Below are positions 1 through 7,515 of a stretch of DNA of 61,749 nt, one piece after another. The stretch is from Cellvibrio mixtus subsp. mixtus J3-8 (lineage in GTDB: Bacteria; Pseudomonadota; Gammaproteobacteria; Pseudomonadales; Cellvibrionaceae), in NCBI RefSeq assembly GCF_000766945.1, contig NZ_KN266210.1, forward strand, positions 1 through 61,749, in the 5' to 3' direction. The translations under genes were made by a program, and so were the position numbers. How positions within the stretch are numbered: position 1 is the stretch's first letter; each line of letters starts with the position of its first letter. Below the pieces are notes generated by a model. The model made no database searches. It was not told where the DNA came from and was given only the letters and a program-made list of their open reading frames with translations.

Positions 1-69
1 AGGCGTATTTTCAGAGGCTTGAAAGTGTCTAACGAAGCCTGGGAAGTCCAATCCGATCCTAATAAATAA
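1..69 (+). CDS. 3' end of an unidentified gene entering from the left
   Basis: Frame 1 is open from the first base to a TAA at 67-69 and would encode about 22 C-terminal residues ending in SDPNK. It converges on the minus-strand nuclease remnant that ends at 76. The stretch is too short to identify a family, and an open frame of this length can occur by chance, so this is only a possible gene end. Confidence 0.25.
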   Translation, partial: RRIFRGLKVSNEAWEVQSDPNK

Positions 70-75
70 TCAGAT

Positions 76-648
76 CTATTTTTTTGCACTAGAAAATGTT
101 GATTGCGAGCGGCCACGCGCTTGTTCAATCGCTTGATTAAGCTTGGACTCCAACACATGCTTTGGCGGTAATTGGGTGAGATATTCCGCTACATGAATAC
201 CGCTTGCATCCAACTCTAGTAATTCAATTTGTTCCTGCTTTTTACCGCTGCATAAAATAATGCCTAGCGGCGATGCCTCATCTGGTTCTTGCTCATGTTT
301 ACTCAACCAACGTAAATACAATTCCATTTGACCTTTGTATTCCGCTTTAAAATCACCCAACTTCAAATCGATAGCAACCAGGCGTTTCATGCGGCGATTG
401 TAAAGTAACAGATCTATATAAAAGTCATTATTGTCTATTTGAAGACGCTTCTGTCGCGCGACAAAGGTAAAACCGATACCCAGCTCCAATAAAAAGTTTT
501 CCAACTCGCGCAAAATTGCATCTTCAAAGTCTTTTTCCAGATAGCGATCATTAAGGCCAAGAAAATCCAGAATATAAGGATCTTTAAGTACCAAGGTAGG
601 TGTTAATTGATTGGATTGCCGTAAGTTGTCCAGCTCGTTAGCGATGTA
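76..648 (-). pseudogene. Truncated YhcG-type (DUF1016) PDDEXK nuclease
   Basis: Only the C-terminal nuclease half of a YhcG/DUF1016 protein remains. The readable part includes a family-typical segment starting at DPYILDFLGL, the core strand 'FYIDLLLYNRRMKRLVAIDLK' region with the D...(D/E)xK nuclease signature, and the conserved KGQMELYLRW helix. Reading upstream in frame, the homology-like sequence (NELDNLRQSNQLTPT) continues to about 646 but hits a TAG at 649-651. The N-terminal DUF1016 domain expected before it is absent. An IS481-type element starts about 18 bp further on, so the likely history is disruption by the IS or a neighbouring rearrangement. A short ATG-initiated product of 172 residues from 594 is possible but would lack the family's normal N-terminal half. 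Intact members are about 330-370 residues. Confidence 0.75.
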
Positions 649-666
649 CTAGCTCAGACCTGATCT

Positions 667-691
667 GACAGTTACCGGTTTTTTATAAGTG
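667..691. repeat. Left terminal inverted repeat of the IS481-type element
   Basis: Reads GACAGTTACCGGTTTT at its outer end. The first 16 positions match the reverse complement of 1789-1804 with a single mismatch; similarity weakens further in. Confidence 0.7.
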
Positions 692-700
692 CCTGTCAGT

Positions 701-1739
701 TTAGATTTGAGCTAAATTCTTTTCAGCCCAAACCTTCTTTCCATCAAGTAAAGTTTCCATTGGAGTCCGACCGCAGCAAACCTTGCCTTGATATGTTCGG
801 GTATTGTTGTAGTATTTCATCCATTCGTCCAGATCCTTTTGCAATTCCTCCAACGTTACATAAAGTTTTTTGCGGAATGTCACCTGATAAAACTCTTGTA
901 ATATCGTTTTATGGAAGCGCTCGCAGATTCCATTGGTCTGTGGTGATTGCGCTTTGGTTTTGGTGTGATCAATATCATTGATCGCCAGGTACAACTGGTA
1001 ATCGTGTTGATCCATCCGTCCACAATATTCGGTGCCACGATCAGTAAGAATTCTCAGCATTGGCAATTGCTGCTGAGTAAAAAATGGCAACACTTTATCA
1101 TTGAGTAAATCGGCTGATGTGATAGGTGTTTTACTGATATAGAGCTTTGCAAATGCAACTTTGCTGTAGGTGTCCACAAAGGTTTGCTGGTAAATGCGGC
1201 CTACACCTTTGAGGTTCCCCACATAAAACGTATCTTGTGATCCAAGGTAACCTGGATGATGCGTTTCAATTTCCCCGGAAGCTTCATCATCAATTTTTTT
1301 GCGTTCCAATGCAGCTATTTGGCTGTCGGTTAATAGAATGCCTTCGTTAGCTACTTTCTCTTCCAATGCCTGTAATCGCTTTTTAAAGCTCTCAACACCG
1401 TGCCTTAACCAAATAGAACGAACGCCACTACCAGAAACAAATATACCGACCTTACGCAATTCATTGCTGGTGCGATGCTGGCCGTGAGCTAGTTGCTCTA
1501 GGGAATAATCAAGGACTGCTTTCTCTGTTGCAGAATCAACGCGATTTTTAACATTCGGAGTACGTTTGCTCCTGTTAATCAATGCATCAACTCCACCTTC
1601 CTGGGTTAGCTCTTGATAACGATAGAAGGTGTCGCGGGAACCCCATTACCTTGCAAGCTTTGGATACATTGCCGAGTTCTTCCGCCAAATTTAGTAAACC
1701 GGCTTTGTGTTTTATGATAGGATTGTTAGTATGTAGCAT
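701..1739 (-). pseudogene. IS481-family transposase, frameshifted
   Basis: DDE-type transposase that would cut and join the element's ends. Starting at the ATG at 1739, the protein begins MLHTNNPIIKHKAG and carries a helix-turn-helix (LAEELGNVSKACKVMG). At a CCCC run (1641-1644; GGGG in the coding strand) the frame changes: one G too many moves SRDTFYRYQELTQEGGVDAL into the next frame. From there the frame is open to 701. It includes the second HTH/linker region and the rve integrase core (DTYSKVAFAKLYI, LTDRGTEYCG, then a glutamate in TNGICERFHKTILQEFY). IS481 transposases are normally a single frame of about 340-350 residues, so I read this as an inactivating 1-bp insertion. Programmed frameshifting at G4 is a less likely alternative. 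Confidence 0.8.
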
Positions 1740-1779
1740 GAGAGTTACCTTTATGATGGTTTTGTTTCAGGATTCGACA

Positions 1780-1804
1780 CCCATATTCAAAACCGGTAAC
1801 TCTC
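1780..1804. repeat. Right terminal inverted repeat of the IS481-type element
   Basis: Reverse complement reads GAGAGTTACCGGTTTT at its outer end, matching the left repeat with one mismatch in the first 16 positions. Confidence 0.7.
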
Positions 1805-1848
1805 TTCTTTCAAGCTGAAGTGTTAGATTTGGTCGCGACTAGTACAAA

Positions 1849-2973
1849 TTATACAAGCTTAAAAACTTCAATTCCTTCAGATTTTTTAGATTTTCTGGCA
1901 AGAATGCCCAAATCTTCTCCAGCTAAAACAAAAAGTTGACGCTTTAAAACGTAATCTATCAAATGATGTCCTTTATCAATACCAATATACTGACGGCTCA
2001 TCTTGTGAGCTACTGATATTGAGGCTCCAGAACCTACGTACGCATCTAAAATCAAATCATCTGGATTAGTTGCTATATCAAATATCCTTTGCAGAAGCCG
2101 TTCTGGTTTCGGTGTATCAAAGACATTAGCATCAGGAAAGAGTTTTAATAAGTGCTTCTTAGCTTCTTTGTTTGTACCAACGTCACTTCCCATCCAAAGC
2201 GTTTCGGGTGTAACCTCGATAGCCGACTCACTCAAATATTTCTTGAGTCTAGGCACGCCGCTTCCATTTTTGCCAAACCAAATTCTCCCGTCCTTTATTA
2301 AAGCTTGAACTTTAGATTTATTGTAAGCCCAGCAGCGCCCATTTGGCGGTGAGTGCTTTTTTCCTGTCGGTGAAACAATCTCATAGAACTGAGATTTCAC
2401 TGCGTGCCCTGCCTGCACATTTAACGAAACAGATTGCCAATGACCTCTAAGATCGTTATCTGGATTTTTATATCGAGTCAGCAAATTTTCTCCTGCTAAA
2501 AGCTTGTTAGCAGAAGCTGTAAATTGTTTTTTTGATTTTGCATACACTAGTAAATATTCATGGTTATTTGAAAAAGCCTTTCTATTCTCTCTAGTAGTCC
2601 GCTGCTGCCAAACAATAGTCGTTACGAAATTATTTCTACCAAAAACAGCATCTGCTGCCACCTTTAAATAATGCATCTCTCCATCATCGATCGAAATCCA
2701 AATACTTCCATCATCAGACAGAAATTGGCGGAGAATTTTAAGCCTATCAACGATATTGGAAAGCCATTGATCATGGGTTGTATCATCGTAATGTAGGTAG
2801 CTTTCTCCATTGTTATAAGGAGGATCAATATATACACACCTTACCACCCCTTCATATATAGGAAGTAGCAACTTCAAAACCTCGAGATTTTCACCTAAAA
2901 TTAACTTCCTAATTTTATTATCTTTGTATAAAGATGAAAGTTCTTTTATCTTTACCAGCCTTTTCTCTGACAT
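1849..2973 (-). CDS. Adenine-specific DNA methyltransferase, beta-class (RM modification subunit)
   Basis: Predicted N6-adenine DNA methyltransferase of 374 residues. The catalytic motif DPPYNNGES lies near residue 50 and the SAM-binding motif LDAYVGSGAS near residue 310. This order (motif IV before motif I) defines the beta class, to which type III Mod subunits also belong. The middle third presumably holds the target-recognition region. The frame is open further upstream, but the ATG at 2973 sits one base after the stop of the preceding methyltransferase, so translational coupling favours this start. It is the last gene of a three-gene operon behind a PLD-type endonuclease. Two methyltransferases in one operon fit an asymmetric target where each strand needs its own enzyme. 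The gene is visibly AT-rich relative to the housekeeping genes to the right. Confidence 0.85.
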   Translation of the reverse strand: MSEKRLVKIKELSSLYKDNKIRKLILGENLEVLKLLLPIYEGVVRCVYIDPPYNNGESYLHYDDTTHDQWLSNIVDRLKILRQFLSDDGSIWISIDDGEMHYLKVAADAVFGRNNFVTTIVWQQRTTRENRKAFSNNHEYLLVYAKSKKQFTASANKLLAGENLLTRYKNPDNDLRGHWQSVSLNVQAGHAVKSQFYEIVSPTGKKHSPPNGRCWAYNKSKVQALIKDGRIWFGKNGSGVPRLKKYLSESAIEVTPETLWMGSDVGTNKEAKKHLLKLFPDANVFDTPKPERLLQRIFDIATNPDDLILDAYVGSGASISVAHKMSRQYIGIDKGHHLIDYVLKRQLFVLAGEDLGILARKSKKSEGIEVFKLV

Positions 2974-2974
2974 A

Positions 2975-4348
2975 CTAATTTCTACACACCAAAAGTAATT
3001 CCGAAACTTTTTCAGACTGCAAGTGAAGATCAGCACGGTTCAGTTTACTATGCGAAAAATTGCCGGGTGATTTTACATCTACATACCCAAAATATTCTTT
3101 AGCCAAAGAAATCAAAAAATCCAATTCAACCACCCTCGGATGAGCCCCTTTTTCTTTATCATAAGGAGAATAAGACAGTAGTAGAGTTCTGTTAGTTTTT
3201 GCAGATTTTTCAAAAAGATCTTTAAAAGCCCTCGGTGCCTTAGACTTGATACAAAAATCAGATTGATGCCTATCGCTTCGGTATAATCCTCGACTAAGCT
3301 GAATTTTCCCACCACCTTTGCTAGAGGACACTTCGGGATAGTCCATCAAGCAGAGAGTTTCTAACCCATGATAGAATCTGGAATAGTGATCGCGAGTATA
3401 AGGAGGATCCGCATATATCAAACCGATGTCACCATCTAAAGAGTCCAATGCCTCTCGATAGTCCATATTCAAAACTTTGTGTTTATTCAATACACCAGAT
3501 CTTTTTGAGTATTTCCCCAACCATGATTGGTATATTTCTAGAACATCAAGATTTCTATCTTTTTTAAGTTGATTGGCAATCCCACTCTTAGGATTACCGT
3601 TTTTATCTCTCGGCCTTAAAGGCTGTGCGAACTGCTTCCCAACTGTATTTACCACATCACTTGCCGTACTCAATAAAGCAGCAAGCAATAAATCTTTATA
3701 TTTCGAATCCGCTTTATTTATATGGATTAATATCGCATCAATAATCAATGCCTGCTTATATGAAAAATAAACTCCCCCAAAATATGTGGCAGCAAGAAAT
3801 TTATTTTCCACTCCCAAATTAACACCTTTTATCGCAGAGATAAGAGCCTTCTTCAAAGGCATTGACGCTTCACTTGGAACACTTATCAATGCGGAATATA
3901 GAGAAGAAAACTCTAAAAAATTACAAATAAGCTCCAGATCACTAGAAACCTTTCCGTTTATTAGCTTATCTTCGAATCTGACTAATTCTTCAAAAATCGT
4001 CAAATTCCTTTCAATATCACCAGAAGCCTTAACTCTTTCAACAAAAGAATCAATGAAATCATCTTGAGAGGGTTTCAATAACGCAGAGCAAATAGTGTTA
4101 GAATATTTTTGTATATCGACAGCCACCACTTTTCTTTCAGAAGAAAAATGTTGACTTACCGATCCAGAACCCGCAAAAAGGTCACATATCCCTACCTCTG
4201 TCGAACTCAATTCATCTACTACTTCTTTAATAAAATCTAATATTCTTAACTTACTACCTAAATAATGAATTGTACGGAAAGTTTTGAACTCGAATTCAAA
4301 GTTTTGTCTTGAAGAAAAATTAATTTGCTTTCCCATTATTGATTTCAT
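2975..4348 (-). CDS. Adenine-specific DNA methyltransferase, D12 class (RM modification subunit)
   Basis: 457-residue N6-adenine methyltransferase of the Dam/D12 type. An N-terminal IHYLGSKLRILDFI (residues 27-40) precedes the SAM-binding motif DLFAGSGSVS (about 56-65), and the catalytic motif DPPYTRDHYSRFYHG lies near residue 312. The large gap between motifs is longer than in Dam and probably contains the target-recognition domain. Its ATG (4346-4348) overlaps the stop of the upstream endonuclease as ATGA, and its stop is one base from the next methyltransferase, so the three genes are tightly coupled. Together the two enzymes should protect host DNA against the PLD-type endonuclease. The recognition sequence cannot be read from the DNA. 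The gene is AT-rich, consistent with horizontal acquisition. Confidence 0.85.
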   Translation of the reverse strand: MKSIMGKQINFSSRQNFEFEFKTFRTIHYLGSKLRILDFIKEVVDELSSTEVGICDLFAGSGSVSQHFSSERKVVAVDIQKYSNTICSALLKPSQDDFIDSFVERVKASGDIERNLTIFEELVRFEDKLINGKVSSDLELICNFLEFSSLYSALISVPSEASMPLKKALISAIKGVNLGVENKFLAATYFGGVYFSYKQALIIDAILIHINKADSKYKDLLLAALLSTASDVVNTVGKQFAQPLRPRDKNGNPKSGIANQLKKDRNLDVLEIYQSWLGKYSKRSGVLNKHKVLNMDYREALDSLDGDIGLIYADPPYTRDHYSRFYHGLETLCLMDYPEVSSSKGGGKIQLSRGLYRSDRHQSDFCIKSKAPRAFKDLFEKSAKTNRTLLLSYSPYDKEKGAHPRVVELDFLISLAKEYFGYVDVKSPGNFSHSKLNRADLHLQSEKVSELLLVCRN

Positions 4349-5469
4349 GCGCTCTTATAATGTTGAAAAACTGATTTATCTAGTAAATCAAAAATCTCGT
4401 TCGCTTCCACAACTATACGTATCATTCTGTCTCTTCGTCCTCTCCACAACGAATTCATTCTATGGATTATTTCAGGATACAATTCATGACTGGGCATAAA
4501 AAGGTGATACAAAAACATTCTCGTGGTAATTTGAACGAATATACCCACTGGCTTTCCATCAGTTGGATACGCCAACCCTGTAGCGGCATCCAACTCGAAA
4601 CGATAGTTCTGGCTTTTTACTGAAACACTGGGACGAACTTCAATAGGAGCTAACAATGCATCGCCACTTAGACTCCGCAGCAATATTCGTTGACTGTTAT
4701 CACCAGGCATCGCCCCAAAAAAATGACGAAATGTCTCTAGATCAAAATTTGCTTGCTTCCATCTATCACCACTTTTAGGAATTTCAGCAAGTAGCACCCT
4801 GTTCGTTCCAGAAAATTCCCACCCCTCGGTGATTGGAGCTGCATTTTCTGGAGGCCGAATCTCAAATGATTCCTCTTCACCTTCCAGTAAGGGTTTTTTA
4901 ACTGTGTGACTTCTGATATAGATATTTTTACTAACTCTATCAACTACGCTTTGATCATCGATTAATTTCAGATGATTTTGTGCTTCATGCACCCATTTAT
5001 TCCAATAATTTTCTACTCGTTGATACTCATCTAAAGAAAGAGAAATCAAACTAAAAGCCTCACGGTTTTTTCGAAGCCCTCCAAAGGTCAAGTTACCCGA
5101 TCCAACGAGAAGGGATCCCCCACCAGTTACATCTTTAAAAAAGCTTAATTTAGGGTGAAATAACGATCCGTTATCTTCATGATAAAAAGCCCTAACACTG
5201 AAATTGGGAACCTTTACCATCAAATTATTAAGTGATTCCAAGCACTCAATGTTCGTGATCTCGTCAATACCTACAACTAACGAATACCCCTCCTTCTCAA
5301 ATAATTCGTGAAATTCTTTATCATTAAATAGAAGATCGACACCGCTCTTGCTGGCAAAAGAATAAGCTCCATACCCTTTAACAGAAGAGGAGCAGGAGTG
5401 AACCAAAGCCTCGTGCATTGAGTATGAGCCTGAAAATGAAGAATCTTGTATAAAAAGCAATTTATCCAT
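4345..5469 (-). CDS. PLD-family restriction endonuclease (BfiI/NgoFVII-like)
   Basis: 374-residue protein predicted to cleave unmethylated DNA. The N-terminal half carries one phospholipase D-type active site: H105-P-K107 in LFHPKLSFFKD, then GSGN at 123-126 in LVGSGNLTFGG, followed by a glutamate at 137. One HxK...GSxN motif per chain means that a dimer makes the active site, as in BfiI, a metal-independent type IIS enzyme. The C-terminal half (about residues 210-374) has no PLD motif and sits where BfiI and NgoFVII relatives have a B3-like DNA-binding domain; that assignment is an inference. It is the first gene of the operon and overlaps the D12 methyltransferase by four bases (ATGA). The BfiI-like call rests on motif pattern, length and the two-methyltransferase context. 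Confidence 0.8.
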   Translation of the reverse strand: MDKLLFIQDSSFSGSYSMHEALVHSCSSSVKGYGAYSFASKSGVDLLFNDKEFHELFEKEGYSLVVGIDEITNIECLESLNNLMVKVPNFSVRAFYHEDNGSLFHPKLSFFKDVTGGGSLLVGSGNLTFGGLRKNREAFSLISLSLDEYQRVENYWNKWVHEAQNHLKLIDDQSVVDRVSKNIYIRSHTVKKPLLEGEEESFEIRPPENAAPITEGWEFSGTNRVLLAEIPKSGDRWKQANFDLETFRHFFGAMPGDNSQRILLRSLSGDALLAPIEVRPSVSVKSQNYRFELDAATGLAYPTDGKPVGIFVQITTRMFLYHLFMPSHELYPEIIHRMNSLWRGRRDRMIRIVVEANEIFDLLDKSVFQHYKSA

Positions 5470-5593
5470 ATGAACACGTCCAGATTAAACCCTTAGAAAA
5501 GCACCTGAGCCCACTATTGCTTATATCAGTAAACATTTATTCATGTCGTATTCTATCAATTCCCTACAAACAGGGCGTGAAGGGGTCAGGTAG

Positions 5594-5612
5594 AATATCT
5601 CATACTGATATT
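5594..5612. promoter_or_regulatory. Perfect 6-7-6 inverted repeat upstream of the RM operon
   Basis: AATATC (5594-5599) and GATATT (5607-5612) are separated by seven bases, about 125 bp upstream of the endonuclease start. It could be an operator for a regulator of the RM operon, but no controller-protein gene is visible here and short AT-rich palindromes occur by chance. Confidence 0.2.
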
Positions 5613-5683
5613 AATGGTTTATCGTAAATTCAAAACGAGACTATCTAAATGAAAAAAGAGATTGGCTTTAAATTGCAAAAACA

Positions 5684-5711
5684 AAAAAGCCCGCTCGAAA
5701 GCAGGCTTTTT
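5684..5711 (-). terminator. Intrinsic terminator of tRNA-Ala
   Basis: Read on the minus strand: AAAAAGCCTGC, a short loop, then GCGGGCTTTTT. This is an 11-bp stem with one G-U pair that ends in a U-run. It lies 24 bases past the tRNA-Ala 3' end. The A-run/T-run symmetry may also stop transcription from the other side. Confidence 0.8.
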
Positions 5712-5735
5712 AGTCGTTAGTTTACAACGTTTATT

Positions 5736-5811
5736 TGGTGGAGCTAAGCGGGATCGAACCGCTGACCTCAACACTGCCAGTGTTGCGCTCTCCCAGCTGA
5801 GCTATAGCCCC
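5736..5811 (-). tRNA. tRNA-Ala (anticodon GGC)
   Basis: 76 nt including an encoded CCA. Acceptor GGGGCTA pairs with TAGCTCC (one G-U). The D arm contains AGCTCAGCTGGGAGAGC, the anticodon stem CAACA/TGTTG frames the loop CTGGCAG (anticodon GGC), and the T arm is present with GGTTCGATCC. It follows gltX on the same strand, has its own consensus promoter at 5846-5874 and a terminator at 5684-5711. Its 3' end faces the accessory restriction-modification segment. Confidence 0.97.
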
Positions 5812-5845
5812 AGATTCGTTGACATCCTGTCTCTGAGTGGCGCGC

Positions 5846-5874
5846 ATTTTATGCAGGTGCCTTCGGAGTGTCAA
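5846..5874 (-). promoter_or_regulatory. Sigma70 promoter of tRNA-Ala with GC-rich discriminator
   Basis: On the minus strand a perfect -35 TTGACA (5869-5874), a 17-bp spacer and -10 TAAAAT (5846-5851) precede tRNA-Ala by about 35 bp. The bases after the -10 are GCGCGCC, the kind of discriminator seen on stringently controlled stable-RNA promoters. Confidence 0.85.
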
Positions 5875-5908
5875 GCAAAAATTGGGGGCTTGCACTCCGG
5901 TTTTTTTA
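5864..5908 (+). terminator. Plus-oriented intrinsic terminator facing the gltX 3' end
   Basis: CGGAGTG+CAAGC (5864-5876, with a one-base bulge) pairs with GCTTG+CACTCCG (5888-5899) and is followed on the plus strand by a run of seven T. On the minus strand, where gltX and the tRNA are transcribed, no T-run follows. It therefore looks built to stop antisense transcription running into gltX. Its left arm overlaps the -35 box of the tRNA-Ala promoter. Confidence 0.6.
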
Positions 5909-5924
5909 TCGATAAATCAAGCGG

Positions 5925-7439
5925 TTAACTGTTGGCAGCTGGCTCTTCTGCGGTTGCACCCAGTTTGGTGTAGAGCTTTTCCAGGTCCTTTTGCTTGTTT
6001 TTGCCGAAGCCACCCAAGGCGTTGATGGCGTGGCGGATGCGGGCGCGGCTCATGTCGGGGCCGATGATTTGCATGGAGTCCACTACCGAGAAGCTGGCGG
6101 TGGTGCCGGCAATGGCGACAAAGACCGGAGCCAGGGCATCTTTGATTTTGATGCCCATTTGATCCGCGAGCAGTTTGAGTTCGGCGAAGAGGTTGTCGCG
6201 TTCCCAGGTGCGCAGGGCTTCCAAGCGCCAGAGGGCGAATTGCAGGTATTCCTTTTGTTTTTCTATATCCAGCTTATTGCCTGCGAAGCTGGCTTCGGTC
6301 AGAGGCATCATGCCACTCACCAGGAAACCGGCCAGCGGGGCGAAGTCGCTGAGGGTGGTCATGCGCGATTGGGCGTGCGGCAAGGCCTGCAACAGGGTTT
6401 CTTTGTTGAGGGCCCAGTCGTGCAAACGTTGCGCGAGTTGTTCGATGGTGAAGTTTTCGCGGATCCACAGGCTGTTTAACCAGCTGAGTTTTTCTACGTC
6501 GAAAATCGGGCCGCCTAATGAGACGCGTAGTAAATCGAAATGCGCCTGCATTTCTTGCAGGGTGAATTTCTCGCGCTCGTCCGGCATGGACCAACCCATG
6601 CGGCCGAGGTAGTTGAGCATGGCTTCCGGCAAATAGCCCATGCGCTTGTAATACAGGATGCTGGTGGGGTTTTTGCGTTTGCTGAGCTTGGATTTATCCG
6701 GGTTGCGCAGCAGCGGCAAATGGCACAGTACTGGCGCTTGCCAGCCGAAGTATTCGTAGAGTTTCAGGTGCTTGGGTGCGGAGTTGATCCACTCTTCGCC
6801 GCGAATCACGTGGGTGATTTGCATCAGGTGATCGTCCACCACGTTGGCGAGGTGATAGGTGGGCATGCCGTCGGCTTTGAGCAGCACTTGCATATCCACT
6901 TGTGACCATTCGATTTCGATTTTGCCGCGCAGCATATCGTCGATTTCACACACACCCTCTTCCGGGATTTTCATGCGGATGACGTAAGGCTCGCCCGCAT
7001 TTAATTTCGCCTGGATCTCTTCTTGCGACAGCAACAGACCGCGACCGTCATACCTGGGCGTTTCACCGCGCGCTTGTTGCTCGCGGCGCATGTCATCCAG
7101 CTCTTCAGCGGTGGCGAAGCAATAGAAGGCATGGCCTTTTTCGATCAGCTCGAACGCGTATTTACCGTAAATATCCATACGTTCGCTTTGACGGTATGGA
7201 CCGTGCGGGCCGCCCACGTCCGGGCCTTCGTCCCACTCCAGGCCTAACCAGCGGAGGCTGTCCAGAATCGCCTGTTCGGATTCAGGAGTACTGCGGGTTT
7301 GGTCGGTATCTTCAATGCGCAACAGGAATTTGCCGCCGTGTTGACGGGCAAAACACAGGTTGAACAGGGCGATATAGGCGGTGCCTACGTGAGGGTCACC
7401 AGTGGGCGACGGGGCGATACGGGTACGGATTTCGGACAT
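5925..7439 (-). CDS. gltX: Glutamyl-tRNA synthetase
   Basis: Charges tRNA-Glu with glutamate in the cytoplasm; class I synthetase of 504 residues, usual for the bacterial enzyme. The N-terminal Rossmann fold starts [16 protein letters not shown], with the HIGH-equivalent HVGT, and the ATP-loop signature KLSKR appears in [10 protein letters not shown] near residue 245. The C-terminal half is the helical anticodon-binding domain. An upstream in-frame extension exists, but the ATG at 7439 is chosen because the family begins just before RIAPSPTG and because AAAAGG lies about eight bases upstream. tRNA-Ala follows on the same strand, an arrangement also seen in pseudomonads. Confidence 0.97.
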   Translation of the reverse strand: MSEIRTRIAPSPTGDPHVGTAYIALFNLCFARQHGGKFLLRIEDTDQTRSTPESEQAILDSLRWLGLEWDEGPDVGGPHGPYRQSERMDIYGKYAFELIEKGHAFYCFATAEELDDMRREQQARGETPRYDGRGLLLSQEEIQAKLNAGEPYVIRMKIPEEGVCEIDDMLRGKIEIEWSQVDMQVLLKADGMPTYHLANVVDDHLMQITHVIRGEEWINSAPKHLKLYEYFGWQAPVLCHLPLLRNPDKSKLSKRKNPTSILYYKRMGYLPEAMLNYLGRMGWSMPDEREKFTLQEMQAHFDLLRVSLGGPIFDVEKLSWLNSLWIRENFTIEQLAQRLHDWALNKETLLQALPHAQSRMTTLSDFAPLAGFLVSGMMPLTEASFAGNKLDIEKQKEYLQFALWRLEALRTWERDNLFAELKLLADQMGIKIKDALAPVFVAIAGTTASFSVVDSMQIIGPDMSRARIRHAINALGGFGKNKQKDLEKLYTKLGATAEEPAANS

Positions 7440-7515
7440 AAAACGGCCTTTTGCTGCAAATTCAGAAGGATCAAAACCGGGAAAAGGCGCGCAGTATACG
7501 CGAAATACCGGGCCG

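Larger units (their letters stand above)
667..1804 (-). mobile_element. IS481-family insertion sequence
   Basis: The element is bounded by imperfect terminal inverted repeats that share AGTTACCGGTTTT at 670-682 (left) and, in reverse complement, at 1789-1801 (right). It contains a single transposase gene on the minus strand with the IS481/IS3-like DDE integrase core. The size of about 1.14 kb fits the family. I could not identify a target-site duplication with confidence. It lies between the truncated nuclease and the restriction-modification operon. Confidence 0.8.

Noticed and set aside
1641..1644. Programmed -1 frameshift making two transposase products
   Set aside because: IS481 elements normally use one frame and no A6G-type slippery site is present; a plain insertion is simpler, though not excluded.
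1582..1818. Plus-strand 78-codon frame over the IS end
   Set aside because: It is the antisense of the transposase N-terminus and inverted repeat.
5470..5735. Attachment-site copy of the tRNA-Ala 3' end within the accessory segment
   Set aside because: No repeat of the tRNA end was found between 1 and 5735; the border, if any, is outside the window.
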